A stretch of 64,000 nt of DNA from RGIG8748 sp045539515 (GTDB taxonomy: Bacteria > Bacillota > Clostridia > UMGS1810). The position numbers were made by a program, and so were the translations under genes. The stretch covers positions 1 through 64,000 of the forward strand of contig JAZQFN010000022.1 in NCBI GenBank assembly GCA_045539515.1. Direction: 5' to 3'. Below the pieces are notes generated by a model that saw only the letters and a list, made by a program, of their open reading frames with translations, was not told the DNA's origin and searched no databases. Below, in pieces: positions 18,309 through 27,821 of the stretch; positions within the stretch are counted from its first letter, which is position 1; each line of letters begins with the position of its first letter.

Positions 18309-19049
18309 CTAGTAATTAACTTTGTATAAATAAAGTCCTTGCGGCGGAGCTGTCTGCCCTGCCATCTCTCTGTTACAAGCTAAAATAATTTTTTCTACCT
18401 GTTCGGAAGATATTCTTCCCAGACCAACATCAACTAATGTACCGGTAATGATTCTCACCATATTGTACAAATAACCATTGGCATTTATAAAAATTTTTAT
18501 CATTCCGTTCTGCTCACACTCAATATGTAAATCATAAATTGTTCGAACTGTCGATTCAACACATGCACCGGAAGTCATAAATGAGCGAAAATCTTTCTCC
18601 CCGATAAAATATGTACAAGCATCTTGCATCTTACCAAAATCGAGCTTTTTACCTAATTGCCATTCGTAATTTCTGTTAAATACATCATAATTCAAAGAAG
18701 TATTTATTTTATACATATACGTTTTTGACTTTGTATCAAATCTGGCGTGAAAATTATCACTTACGAGTACGCATGACAAAGCCCTGACATCCGAAGGTAA
18801 TTTATTGTTGAGTACAACAGGAATCTTTTCGGCAGGTATGGGCGTGTCCGCAAAAAAAGAACAAGCATATTCAATAGCATGCACACCGGCGTCAGTACGT
18901 GAACAACCGTTCACATGACACTCATTATTAAATATAGAAGACAAACCGTCTTCTATAACTTTTTGAACAGTAATTGCCACAGGTTGTATCTGATAACCAT
19001 GATAATTGGAACCATCATATTGTAATTTCAGTAAATAATTATTATTCAT
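18309..19049 (-). CDS. truA: tRNA pseudouridine(38-40) synthase TruA
   Basis: A 246-residue pseudouridine synthase acting on the anticodon stem-loop (positions 38-40) of many tRNAs. The catalytic motif GCSRTDAGVHA gives D53 as nucleophile. The start overlaps the ecfT stop as ATGA (19046-19049), showing translational coupling. The ecfA1-ecfA2-ecfT-truA order is a Firmicutes hallmark. Confidence 0.97.
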   Translation of the reverse strand: MNNNYLLKLQYDGSNYHGYQIQPVAITVQKVIEDGLSSIFNNECHVNGCSRTDAGVHAIEYACSFFADTPIPAEKIPVVLNNKLPSDVRALSCVLVSDNFHARFDTKSKTYMYKINTSLNYDVFNRNYEWQLGKKLDFGKMQDACTYFIGEKDFRSFMTSGACVESTVRTIYDLHIECEQNGMIKIFINANGYLYNMVRIITGTLVDVGLGRISSEQVEKIILACNREMAGQTAPPQGLYLYKVNY

Positions 19050-19852
19050 ATACCAAAGACTCCAAACACAATTATTGTTGAAAAAATAATCAAAACCATA
19101 GTAAAACAGATAAAATCAGAACAATGCATTTTCAACTCTTTAAGCTTGGTGCGGTTATCCCCTCCCCTATAGCATCTGCATTCCATCGCAGTTGCAAGAT
19201 CATCAGCTCTGCGAAATGAATTAATGAACAAAGGTACTAAAATAGGAATAAGTGCCTTGGCACGTTTAAAGATGTTTCCGCTTTCAAAATCTGCTCCGCG
19301 TGATTTTTGAGCCATAATAATTTTATCTGTTTCTTCCAGTAAAGTGGGTATAAATCTCAGTGCTATAGTCATCATCATTGCAAGCTCGTGTGATGGTAAG
19401 CCAATTTTTGAAAAAGGTTTAAGTAAAGATTCGATACCATCGGTAAGCCTTATGGGCGATGTTGTAAATGTAAGTAAAGAAGTGTATGAAACAAGTAAAA
19501 CAATTCTGATAGCCATTGAAACAGCCGAGCGTACACCGTTTTTAGTTACAGTCAGAAATTTATATTGCCATAAAACCTCTTTTCCACCGGTGAGAAAAAT
19601 ATTAATAATAGCCGTGAAAACAATAAGATATAGTACGGGTTTTATTGCTTTAAAAACAGTTTTGAATCGAATTTTAGATAACAAAATCAAAACAAAATTA
19701 AAGATTACCGCAACTAAATATGCAAGAGGTGTTTTACATAGGAATACGGCAACAATGATAAATATTAATGATATAATTTTAATACGTGGGTCAACTCTGT
19801 GAATTATAGAATTTGAAGGATAGTATTGACCCAAGGTGATATCTTTAAGCAT
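19046..19852 (-). CDS. ecfT: Energy-coupling factor transporter transmembrane protein EcfT
   Basis: A 268-residue membrane scaffold that couples the two ECF ATPases to exchangeable substrate-binding S components, for uptake of vitamins and cofactors. Several hydrophobic segments are visible (about 25-60, 65-90, 110-130 and 240-268). The two coupling motifs for the ATPases are AQKSRG and the ECRCYRG segment. No S component is encoded nearby, in keeping with a shared group II module. It overlaps ecfA2 by 8 bases. Confidence 0.95.
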   Translation of the reverse strand: MLKDITLGQYYPSNSIIHRVDPRIKIISLIFIIVAVFLCKTPLAYLVAVIFNFVLILLSKIRFKTVFKAIKPVLYLIVFTAIINIFLTGGKEVLWQYKFLTVTKNGVRSAVSMAIRIVLLVSYTSLLTFTTSPIRLTDGIESLLKPFSKIGLPSHELAMMMTIALRFIPTLLEETDKIIMAQKSRGADFESGNIFKRAKALIPILVPLFINSFRRADDLATAMECRCYRGGDNRTKLKELKMHCSDFICFTMVLIIFSTIIVFGVFGI

Positions 19853-20702
19853 TTTTTACTCCTTTAATGAGTTTACACAAAGCGTCTGCAGTTTCTTCAA
19901 CGTTAAAATAACTGTTAATATCAATTCCGGTCTTGCGTAATTTTAACACAACCTCGCAAATTTGCGGTATATCAAGTCCTATTTCCTTTAACATTTCACT
20001 GTTTGAAAAAACGTTTTTTACGGTGTCAAACAGTACAAGTGATCCTTTGGATAAAACCATTACCTTGTCAACGGTGTTTGCTATATCCTCCATTGAATGA
20101 GAAACAAGAAGTATAGTGTTGTTCGTTTTATTGTGCAATTCTTTTAATCTAAATAAAAGGTCATTTCTCGCAGCAGGGTCAAGTCCGGCAGTGGGTTCAT
20201 CAAGAACGAGGAATTTGGGGCGCATAGCAAGAACTCCGGCGATGGCAACGCGCCTCTTTTGACCGCCTGACAGTTCAAATGGCGAAGAAGTTAATATCTG
20301 AGGATCAAGTCCTACAAACTCAATTGCTTCAAAAACACGTTGATCAACTTCTTCTTTTGAAAGGTTAAGATTTTTGGGACCAAAAGCAATGTCAGCATAT
20401 ACAGTTTCCTCAAAAAGCTGATATTCAGGATACTGAAAAACCAAGCCAACTTTAGCACGAATCTCTTTTAAATTACATTTTGGAGAGGTAATATCTGTGT
20501 CATCAACAAAGATATGTCCTTTTTGCGCCTTTAGTAAGCCGTTAAGATGCTGTATAAGAGTTGACTTTCCGCTTCCGGTATGTCCGATAATTCCGATAAA
20601 CTCACCATCATCAACATTAAATGATATATCATTTATTGCAGCTCTTTCATATGGGCTGTCCGGTGAGTATATATGTGTTAAATTTTCTACTCTGATAGAC
20701 AT
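19845..20702 (-). CDS. ecfA2: Energy-coupling factor ATPase EcfA2
   Basis: A 285-residue ABC ATPase. Walker A is GHTGSGKST, the signature is LSGGQKRRVA and Walker B is FLVLDEPTAGLD, followed by the switch His in LLVSHSMED. The DEPTAGLDP form and its position as the second ATPase gene identify it as EcfA2. It overlaps ecfA1 by 16 bases and ecfT by 8. Confidence 0.95.
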   Translation of the reverse strand: MSIRVENLTHIYSPDSPYERAAINDISFNVDDGEFIGIIGHTGSGKSTLIQHLNGLLKAQKGHIFVDDTDITSPKCNLKEIRAKVGLVFQYPEYQLFEETVYADIAFGPKNLNLSKEEVDQRVFEAIEFVGLDPQILTSSPFELSGGQKRRVAIAGVLAMRPKFLVLDEPTAGLDPAARNDLLFRLKELHNKTNNTILLVSHSMEDIANTVDKVMVLSKGSLVLFDTVKNVFSNSEMLKEIGLDIPQICEVVLKLRKTGIDINSYFNVEETADALCKLIKGVKNA

Positions 20703-21523
20703 AATTTACATAGCTCCTCAACACATTCTTCAACATTTAATAAATCGGCAGGTATATCAATTCCTTTTTTTCGCAAGAGGTAAGCAAGATACGTAACTTG
20801 CGGAACATCAAGACCGAATTTTCGTAATTCTTCAACTTTTGAAAATACTTTTTGGGGTTTATCATTCATAGCTATGATACCCTTATCAATTACAACAACT
20901 CTGTCTGCTTGAACAGCTTCGTCCATATTATGAGTAATTAAAACAATAGTTATATTGTGTTTTTTGTTGAGATTACGTATGCATTTCATAACTTCCTTGC
21001 GACCGCTTGGATCGAGCATTGCAGTAGGTTCATCGAAAACAATCATCTGAGGCCGCATTGCAATAACGCCAGCAATAGCAACACGCTGTTTTTGACCGCC
21101 GGAAAGTAAATGCGGCGCGTAATCTTTATACTCGGACATATCCACAATTTCTAAGGCTTCGTCTACACGCTGACGAATTTCTTCGGACGGAATTGAAAGA
21201 TTTTCAGCCGCAAAAGCAACATCTTCCTCAACTATGGTCGCAACAATTTGGTTGTCGGGATTTTGAAAAACCATAGCAACATTTTTTCTGATATCCCAAA
21301 GTTTGGATTCGTCCGAAGTTGAAATACCATTAACATATACAGTACCACCTGAAGGTAAAAGTATTGCATTTAAATGTTTTGCCAAGGTAGATTTACCGGA
21401 ACCGTTATGCCCGAGAACAGCAACAAATTCACCCTGTTTTACAGAGAAGTTAATATCATTTAAAACAACATTATTGTTATCGGATTCATTATATTTAAAT
21501 GTCAGATTTTGCGCTTTTATCAT
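20687..21523 (-). CDS. ecfA1: Energy-coupling factor ATPase EcfA1
   Basis: A 278-residue ABC ATPase that pairs with EcfA2. Walker A is GHNGSGKST, the signature is LSGGQKQRVA and Walker B is MIVFDEPTAMLDP, with the switch His in VLITHNMDE. The DEPTAMLD variant and its place as the first of the two ATPase genes fit EcfA1. It starts 6 bases after the methyltransferase-like gene. Confidence 0.95.
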   Translation of the reverse strand: MIKAQNLTFKYNESDNNNVVLNDINFSVKQGEFVAVLGHNGSGKSTLAKHLNAILLPSGGTVYVNGISTSDESKLWDIRKNVAMVFQNPDNQIVATIVEEDVAFAAENLSIPSEEIRQRVDEALEIVDMSEYKDYAPHLLSGGQKQRVAIAGVIAMRPQMIVFDEPTAMLDPSGRKEVMKCIRNLNKKHNITIVLITHNMDEAVQADRVVVIDKGIIAMNDKPQKVFSKVEELRKFGLDVPQVTYLAYLLRKKGIDIPADLLNVEECVEELCKLCLSE

Positions 21524-21529
21524 ATTAAA

Positions 21530-22399
21530 TCACCTAACATTGAACCATCTTGTAGCAGCACCGCAGGGCAAAGCCATATTCGAGGATTTTATTGGAAGAC
21601 CTATCTCGTCGGAAACAACTTCGCCTCCAAATTTATTCTTAAGTACCATTGTAAGAAGATTTGAAATTATAGTATGGGATATGCCTGTTGTATAAGAATT
21701 AACAATGAAAAATAAAGGATTATCGCTTAGAAGTTCTGATGTTTTAGAAACCAAATTATATATTTCCTCTTCAAATTTCCAAATTTCACCCTTAGGTCCT
21801 CTCCCATACGACGGAGGATCCATTATTATTGCATCATACTTATGGCCGCGACGGATTTCACGCTCAGTAAACTTAAGACAATCATCAACAATATATCGTA
21901 TAGGTGCATCCTTAAGACCCGAAGCTATTGCATTTTCTTTTGCCCACTGAACCATACCCTTTGCAGCATCTACGTGTACAACCTTGGCACCTGCAGCAGC
22001 ACAGGCAACTGTTGCACCACCTGTGTAAGCAAAAAGATTTAAAACAGAAATTTCACGTTCTGATTCAGTTATCAGTTTTTGCATAAAATCCCAATTTACT
22101 GCTTGTTCGGGGAATAAACCTGTGTGTTTGAAACCCATAGGTTTAACATTAAAACAAAGGTTATTATATTTTATTTGCCAGGAAGAAGGCAAATCCCTTT
22201 TGAACTCCCACTCTCCCCCGCCTGATTTACTTCTGTGATAAACAGCATGAGCAGATTTCCAACTATTTGGATCACTTTTTTGAGGCCAGATTATCTGGGG
22301 ATCGGGTCTGTCTAAAATAACATCGCCCCATCTTTCAAGCTTCTTCCCGTCAGAGGTATCAATTAATTCGTAGTCTTTCCATTTATCAGCCAGTAACAT
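21530..22399 (-). CDS. Class I SAM-dependent methyltransferase (RlmI/RlmK-like)
   Basis: A 289-residue protein with a Rossmann methyltransferase domain. The SAM-binding motif is NLFAYTGGATVACAAAG, an acidic ribose contact follows in VHVDAAKGMV, and the catalytic-type motif DPPSYGRG is typical of RNA and protein N- or C5-methyltransferases of the PF10672 group. The best-known relatives modify 23S rRNA cytosines, but this version lacks the N-terminal PUA domain of RlmI, so the target is open. It overlaps the DnaI-like gene by 14 bases. Confidence 0.87.
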   Translation of the reverse strand: MLLADKWKDYELIDTSDGKKLERWGDVILDRPDPQIIWPQKSDPNSWKSAHAVYHRSKSGGGEWEFKRDLPSSWQIKYNNLCFNVKPMGFKHTGLFPEQAVNWDFMQKLITESEREISVLNLFAYTGGATVACAAAGAKVVHVDAAKGMVQWAKENAIASGLKDAPIRYIVDDCLKFTEREIRRGHKYDAIIMDPPSYGRGPKGEIWKFEEEIYNLVSKTSELLSDNPLFFIVNSYTTGISHTIISNLLTMVLKNKFGGEVVSDEIGLPIKSSNMALPCGAATRWFNVR

Positions 22400-23405
22400 T
22401 GTTTTCTCCTGCTTTTCTCTTTAAAATTCGAATATCCTCACCGAGGAAACGTATAACGTCAAAATATCCCATTATTCTGGAGGATACCCTTTCGGTATAC
22501 TTTTTTTCAAGATTAGTTATACTTAAATTAGAACTAATTATCGTACTCTTTTCATTAAGTAATCTAGTATTTAATATATCAAACATAACAGAACATGTGT
22601 AGGAAGTACCAAATTCTGTTCCCAAATCGTCTATGATAAGCAAATCACAATTATAAATTTTTTCATACATTTCGAGGTTTTCCGCGCGGTCTATTCTGTT
22701 GAATTTAAAATCTTCCATAAATTGAAAGAGTTTATACGCAGAATGATACACCACGGTGTACCCATCTTTAAGTAATTTATTAACAATACAGCTTGCCATA
22801 AACGTTTTTCCGGTTCCGGGGGCACCGCAAAAATACATATTTTTCTTATTGGTAGCAAAATCATTGCAAAAATTAATGCAATCTCTATGTACTTTAAACA
22901 TATTTTCGTAAGGACTTACCCCAAAAGCTGTATCAACAGATTTAGAATACCATTTTAAAGAAAAATTATCAAAATTTGCGCTGTCAATATTAACTATTAT
23001 ATCTTTTGACCCGTCAATATTTGCTTTCATCATTTTGTTTAGCAAGCTAGGATAGCATTTGCATTTCTGACCATTTACAATGCCGGTATCATTACATTCA
23101 TTACAATTGAAAGGTATGTTGCGTTCGGTATAATTAATATTGTCAAGTATTGATTTTCTTTTTTTCAACAAGTCATTTTTTTCAGTATTTACAAGAGTAA
23201 CAGCTTCTTCGGGAGTAATGCCTTCAGTTAATATTTTTGAAGCATATGTAACGGCAAGAGTAGAAATTTTATCGTCAATAAACTTAACTTCGGGTACAAT
23301 TGAATATAACTCATTGCGAGAGGCAGCAATTGCATTATCTCTGTCAAGCTTCATTTTTTCATATTCTTTTTCAACTTTATATTCAAGTAAAGATTTATTA
23401 CTCAC
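22386..23405 (-). CDS. DnaI/DnaC-like helicase-loader ATPase
   Basis: A 339-residue AAA+ protein. The N-terminal half contains a zinc-finger-like cluster (C101, C104, C115, C117), and the C-terminal ATPase has Walker A GAPGTGKT (194-201) and Walker B LLIIDDLGTE. DnaI-type loaders deliver the replicative helicase DnaB to origins or stalled forks. The gene directly follows a DnaD-domain gene, making a primosome pair, as often seen in Clostridia. IstB of insertion sequences shares the ATPase fold, but no transposase accompanies it and the zinc cluster argues for a replication role. Confidence 0.9.
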   Translation of the reverse strand: MSNKSLLEYKVEKEYEKMKLDRDNAIAASRNELYSIVPEVKFIDDKISTLAVTYASKILTEGITPEEAVTLVNTEKNDLLKKRKSILDNINYTERNIPFNCNECNDTGIVNGQKCKCYPSLLNKMMKANIDGSKDIIVNIDSANFDNFSLKWYSKSVDTAFGVSPYENMFKVHRDCINFCNDFATNKKNMYFCGAPGTGKTFMASCIVNKLLKDGYTVVYHSAYKLFQFMEDFKFNRIDRAENLEMYEKIYNCDLLIIDDLGTEFGTSYTCSVMFDILNTRLLNEKSTIISSNLSITNLEKKYTERVSSRIMGYFDVIRFLGEDIRILKRKAGENNVTG

Positions 23406-23419
23406 AAACTACACCTCAC

Positions 23420-24400
23420 TCATTCTCTGCTTAAGCGTTCTCTCATCATTTCCAATTCAAATTCACTGACTTCATTGTCGTAATCTTGAAAATAATTCTT
23501 TTTTTCTGAAGTATATGAATTCTTTTTTGGAATATATTCTACCGTTTGGGGAGTATTTTTTAATACCGCGTCCATATATTTAAATGAAATCTTACCTGTA
23601 TTTGCTACAGCTTTTTCATAAGCGTCACAAATTGTTTTATCATTTAATTTCATATTGAAGACCCAATCTTTTATGTATGATTCTTCAACAGGTGTAAACT
23701 CTCTGCCTGATATTTTAAACAAGGACTTATAATGCTTTAAAGTGTTATAGTATTCATTTTCCTCTTTAACATGGCTGCTGGCTTTTGCCAAAGTATTAAT
23801 TCCGGCATCTGCCCAAGTATAAGCAACTTTTTCTATGTATCTCATGTTTGACTTTCCAATAGAAATACAATATTCCAGAAGAGTAAATATAACTTCTACA
23901 GGCATACCAAGATAGTCATAGAAACTGAATAAAATCTTTCTGTCTGTATCGGTTAGCGTTTTCGATAATAACTGTTCTGATATTAAGAACATATGTCTTA
24001 TACCGTCGTTATTTTTCATGTATGTATTAATATCACCTTTGGTATAATTTACACCTGTAGGTGCTGATGATACCTTAGGAGTTTTATCTGAGTTGTCTTC
24101 GACTTTGGCAGATTCTTCGTAACTATCCTCTTCAACAAAAGATATGTTAAAGTCCTTGTCAGAAGTTTGTTCATACTTTAAAAGCCCATGTTTCTGCCAA
24201 TATTTAAAAGCACGAATTACATCAGATTCAAGAAGATTGAATGCGTTTGCTATATCTGATATTTCAAGATTCTGCTTAGAGGAGTGCCTTAAAAGATATA
24301 AATATACTTTAATAAAAGACCCGTGTGCTTCACACATAAATTTATCAACAAAGCTGTTTTTAACAGAAAAACAGCCGTTATTATCTTTAATACGTATCAT
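23420..24400 (-). CDS. DnaD domain protein (primosome component)
   Basis: A 326-residue protein with an N-terminal winged-helix part (about 15-80, with ISDIANAFNLLESDVIRAFKYW), an acidic linker (about 90-120) and two DnaD-like helical domains (about 130-190 and 205-280; the motifs YIEKVAYTWADAGI and FTPVEESYIKDWV are typical). DnaD/DnaB(Bsu) proteins remodel DNA and recruit the helicase loader. A TTG six codons upstream overlaps the SD GGAGGA, so ATG at 24398-24400 is taken as the start. It heads the operon that continues with the DnaI-like gene and the ECF module. Confidence 0.88.
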   Translation of the reverse strand: MIRIKDNNGCFSVKNSFVDKFMCEAHGSFIKVYLYLLRHSSKQNLEISDIANAFNLLESDVIRAFKYWQKHGLLKYEQTSDKDFNISFVEEDSYEESAKVEDNSDKTPKVSSAPTGVNYTKGDINTYMKNNDGIRHMFLISEQLLSKTLTDTDRKILFSFYDYLGMPVEVIFTLLEYCISIGKSNMRYIEKVAYTWADAGINTLAKASSHVKEENEYYNTLKHYKSLFKISGREFTPVEESYIKDWVFNMKLNDKTICDAYEKAVANTGKISFKYMDAVLKNTPQTVEYIPKKNSYTSEKKNYFQDYDNEVSEFELEMMRERLSRE

Positions 24401-24443
24401 AAAATCAAATTCCTCCAAAAAAGCAAACGAATTTTAAAGTGCA

Positions 24444-24476
24444 GAAATGTGCCTTAATCAAATTAAGGCACATTTC
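24444..24476 (-). terminator. Strong hairpin after the SLH gene
   Basis: A perfect 15-bp stem (GAAATGTGCCTTAAT with its complement) and 3-base loop between the SLH stop and the dnaD-like gene. The T-run directly after it on the minus strand is weak (a T6 tract comes 20 bases later), so it may be a terminator or a leader structure of the next operon. Confidence 0.55.
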
Positions 24477-24498
24477 GCAATATTAATAACCTAAAAAA

Positions 24499-26340
24499 TT
24501 AATTATTGGTAACATTAATTGTTGTAGCTTCAAATACACCGTTAGTTCTTAATCCAAAGGCTGTAACTTTAGCACCGGTCTTAATTGCATTAAGCTTGAT
24601 GGAGTTACCGGTAAGAATGTCAACAATTGCTGCTTTACTCTTAACAAATACAGGTTCTGTTACAGAAATACCTGTTGTGGGATCAACATAGTTAACCTGA
24701 ATTACAGAGTATGAAGTATTTACAGAGCTTACTACACCGCTAACCTGTGTAACACCTTCGGATACATTGGCAGTAAGTTTTGTAACAGTATCACCTTCCA
24801 AAGTAAGCTCAACTGCAACACCAACCCTGAGGTCATAGAAAGTAGGTGAAGTTACACCGGGGAGATCAAGAACACAGGAATTGGTAATGTGATAAGTATT
24901 AATACCTTCTGTGGACTTGATTGTAATCTTGGGTGTAGCAGAAATTATAACTTCATGAATAAGACCGGCTTTTTCCTGTTTTTTACCGGAAGCAACAATC
25001 TTTGTAATGCGGTTGTATGTTGTTGTAATTGAAACAGAATCTCCGCTAACTACTTCAGCAGCGGTGGCTTTTGCACCATTTCTTGATACTTCAACATTGT
25101 TGCTTACAATATATGACTCAACTGTTCCGTTGGCAAGTTCGACACTAATTCTGCAAACAGGGGTAATTTCAACTCCAACTACACGTCCGGATTCTGTTCT
25201 TGTTTTGTCATAAGCTTTAACAGCTACTGCTTCGCCTTTTTTAACAACCAAACCAACAAAGCTTCCGGATTTTACATCCTTTAATGATGAAGAACTGTCG
25301 TTATATGAAACAACAACATTTGCACTTAAGGGATATGTTTCCTTAATTGTTGAATTAACATCCACATCATAGTCATTTACAGGATAAATAGTTATGCTGT
25401 TTTTGCTTCCTGTAGATACAGAAACAACAACACCGTTTACTTCTTTGTCAATAAGTGGTGTTACGAAATCAATAGCATAAAGAGAGTCATCTTTAAGTGT
25501 TATAACAGCATCATATCCACCTGCAATATCATTAACAGTAATTTCTGTGCCTTCAAAACGAAGAATAACATCCTGATCAACTTTGTACTTAATGGTTTCG
25601 TCATCGGATTTGATTCTTATTGTTCTTGAAGAATTATCGTATTCAGCAACAATACCGGATTTAAAGCTATAACCGGTTATGTCAAGAAGCTTATTCATAA
25701 GAATAGCTATTTGAGCACGTGTAACAGGTGCTTCCGGCGAAAAATTATTGTTTCCTGTTCCGCTCATTATTTCGTTATTGGTTACGTATTCAACATATTT
25801 TTTTGCATATGAAGGAATGTCGTCTGCATCATCAAATTCTAAAGTGGTTATAAGATTTTTGCTCACTTCATCATCTGCATCTAGAGCTTTAGTAAGAAGA
25901 ACAGCTATTTCGTATCTCTTCATACCTTTAGAAACATTGCCGGCATCAAGGTATTCTCCGAGCTCATCAACAGAAAGAACATCTTTCATAAGAAGATAGC
26001 AAACCTCATCGCTTCCAAAATTAAGGTCATATGTATCAACAGTTTCTGAATATTTATCAATTGCAGCGTTTAAAATAAGCTCGTTTTCAGGTTCCTGAAC
26101 ACCAAGTATTCTGGCTGTAAGAGATAAAGCCTCTAATTTGGAAATTACATTATCGGGCTTGAAAGTTCCGTCAGAATAGCCTTTAATTAAACCTTTTTCT
26201 GCCATTTCTTCTATGGCATCAATAGCCCAGGGATGTGATTCTTCATCAACATCTTTAAACGCATCTGCGTAAGCTACTGCAGATACAGAAAGAACCATCA
26301 TCATGGCTACAATAAGTGCTAGAATTTTTTTTGTTTTCAT
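24499..26340 (-). CDS. S-layer homology (SLH) domain surface protein
   Basis: A 613-residue secreted protein. The signal peptide is at 1-26 (positive KTKK, hydrophobic core, cleavage after AYA). Three SLH modules (about 27-78, 100-155 and 165-220) include GLIKGYSDGTFKP and the third with FSPEAPVTRAQIA; SLH modules bind secondary cell-wall polymers. Residues 225-613 form a long beta-rich region of repeated strands (for example VNGVVVSVSTG and VSGVVSSVNTS) that I do not recognise. The protein probably sits in the cell envelope; its role is unknown. SD GGAGGG precedes the ATG. It follows tsaD by 15 bases, an unusual place for a surface protein. Confidence 0.92.
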   Translation of the reverse strand: MKTKKILALIVAMMMVLSVSAVAYADAFKDVDEESHPWAIDAIEEMAEKGLIKGYSDGTFKPDNVISKLEALSLTARILGVQEPENELILNAAIDKYSETVDTYDLNFGSDEVCYLLMKDVLSVDELGEYLDAGNVSKGMKRYEIAVLLTKALDADDEVSKNLITTLEFDDADDIPSYAKKYVEYVTNNEIMSGTGNNNFSPEAPVTRAQIAILMNKLLDITGYSFKSGIVAEYDNSSRTIRIKSDDETIKYKVDQDVILRFEGTEITVNDIAGGYDAVITLKDDSLYAIDFVTPLIDKEVNGVVVSVSTGSKNSITIYPVNDYDVDVNSTIKETYPLSANVVVSYNDSSSSLKDVKSGSFVGLVVKKGEAVAVKAYDKTRTESGRVVGVEITPVCRISVELANGTVESYIVSNNVEVSRNGAKATAAEVVSGDSVSITTTYNRITKIVASGKKQEKAGLIHEVIISATPKITIKSTEGINTYHITNSCVLDLPGVTSPTFYDLRVGVAVELTLEGDTVTKLTANVSEGVTQVSGVVSSVNTSYSVIQVNYVDPTTGISVTEPVFVKSKAAIVDILTGNSIKLNAIKTGAKVTAFGLRTNGVFEATTINVTNN

Positions 26341-26355
26341 TTTTTACCCTCCTGG

Positions 26356-27363
26356 TTAATTTAATTCAACACTTAAAAACGGAATCGCATTTAAGGTTGT
26401 ATCAGCAAAGTTTCCTGCAAGCGCTTCGTAATACGCCGAGCAGGCAACCATTGCTCCATTATCCGTACACAATATTGGCGACGGATAAAAGACTTGTTTA
26501 TTGCCCTTGCGATTTTCTAACTCCTGTCTTAAACGTGAGTTACAAGCAACACCACCGGCAAGAGCAACGCGATTGATGTTGAATTTATCTGCAGCACCAA
26601 GCAAATTATCAACAAGGACCTCGACTACACTTTTTTCAAAGCTGGCAGCGATATCTGCATTATTGATGCATTCACCTTTTTGTTCTGCATTATGTATATA
26701 ATTAATAACTCCTGTTTTAATACCACTGAAACTGAAGTCATAATTATCCTTTCCAAAACTCACTTTTTTGAATGTAACGGCATTTTCGTTACCTTCTTTG
26801 GCAAGTTTGTCTATTTTGGGGCCTCCGGGATATCCAAGCTTTAAAACTCTGGCCACCTTATCAAAAGCTTCGCCGGCAGCATCATCTCTTGTCTGTCCGA
26901 TAACCTTAAAGGAGGTATAGTCTTCAACAAGAATAATATGACTGTGTCCGCCTGAAGCAACCAAACACATAAACGGAGGTTCCAGATCGGAATGTTCAAT
27001 AAAATTGGCACATATATGCGCCCTTATATGATGAACAGGAACCAACTTCTTTCCGGTAGCAAACGCAAGTGCTTTTGCAGCCGAAACACCAACAAGAAGT
27101 GCTCCAACCAAACCGGGTGCATATGTAACTCCGATATAATCAATATCGTCAATAGTTACGCCGGCATTGTCTAATGCTTCTTTAATAACAGTATTAATAA
27201 CCTCCAGATGTTTTCTGGATGCAATTTCAGGTACTACACCACCATATAACTTATGAATATCTATCTGCGATGATATAACATTTGAAAGAACTTTTCTTCC
27301 GTTTTCTACCACAGAAACAGAAGTTTCATCACAGGATGATTCAATGCCTAATACCAAAGACAA
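26356..27363 (-). CDS. tsaD: tRNA N6-adenosine threonylcarbamoyltransferase TsaD
   Basis: A 335-residue enzyme of the t6A37 tRNA modification pathway that transfers the threonylcarbamoyl group made by the Sua5/TsaC protein encoded at 28253-29251. The metal-binding HHIRAH motif is at 111-116; ESSCDETS at the N-terminus and GGVACNSRLR near residue 270 are ASKHA nucleotide-binding signatures. The start is TTG (27361-27363) with SD GGTGG. rimI is directly upstream. TsaB is not in the window. Confidence 0.97.
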   Translation of the reverse strand: MSLVLGIESSCDETSVSVVENGRKVLSNVISSQIDIHKLYGGVVPEIASRKHLEVINTVIKEALDNAGVTIDDIDYIGVTYAPGLVGALLVGVSAAKALAFATGKKLVPVHHIRAHICANFIEHSDLEPPFMCLVASGGHSHIILVEDYTSFKVIGQTRDDAAGEAFDKVARVLKLGYPGGPKIDKLAKEGNENAVTFKKVSFGKDNYDFSFSGIKTGVINYIHNAEQKGECINNADIAASFEKSVVEVLVDNLLGAADKFNINRVALAGGVACNSRLRQELENRKGNKQVFYPSPILCTDNGAMVACSAYYEALAGNFADTTLNAIPFLSVELN

Positions 27364-27374
27364 AAAAACACCAC

Positions 27375-27821
27375 CTAAAAATCTAAAGACATCAAGACTG
27401 CATCGTCAGATGGCTTTTGATAATAATTTTTTCTGATACTATCTTCAAGAAATCCTATTTTTTTATATAGACAAATAGCAGGAAGATTAGCACGTCGTAC
27501 CTCGAGGAAAAATTTTAAACAATTATTTTCCTTTAAATTCTCAATGGCACAATTAATAAGTTTTAAACCTATACCTTGTTTTCTAAACTCAGGAAGAACA
27601 GCTATACGGTTAAGTTCAGCCTCATTTGCAATACTATATACATTGATATATCCTGCAATTTTTTCCTCAACAAAATATACTAAAAACAAAGAATATCTCT
27701 GTAATATACTTTGTGAAATAGAATCAGACGACCAATAATCATCCGGAAAACAAATCTTTTCAATTTCAAAAATCTTTTCTGCATACGAGGTATCAGAATT
27801 AATATTTAAAATTTTGTTCAT
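27375..27821 (-). CDS. rimI: Ribosomal-protein-alanine N-acetyltransferase RimI
   Basis: A 148-residue GNAT protein. The acetyl-CoA loop is in RKQGIGLKLI, and the preceding LNRIAVLPEFR and following FLEVRRANLPAICLYKKIGF are RimI signatures. RimI acetylates the N-terminus of ribosomal protein S18. The usual clustering with t6A genes is seen (tsaD downstream). It overlaps the phosphatase gene by 23 bases; the SD AAGG lies within that gene. Confidence 0.92.
   Translation of the reverse strand: MNKILNINSDTSYAEKIFEIEKICFPDDYWSSDSISQSILQRYSLFLVYFVEEKIAGYINVYSIANEAELNRIAVLPEFRKQGIGLKLINCAIENLKENNCLKFFLEVRRANLPAICLYKKIGFLEDSIRKNYYQKPSDDAVLMSLDF

Noticed and set aside
22386..23405. IstB-like transposition helper
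   Set aside because: No istA-type transposase or terminal repeats; the neighbour is a DnaD-domain gene and a zinc cluster is present, so a DnaI-like role is favoured.
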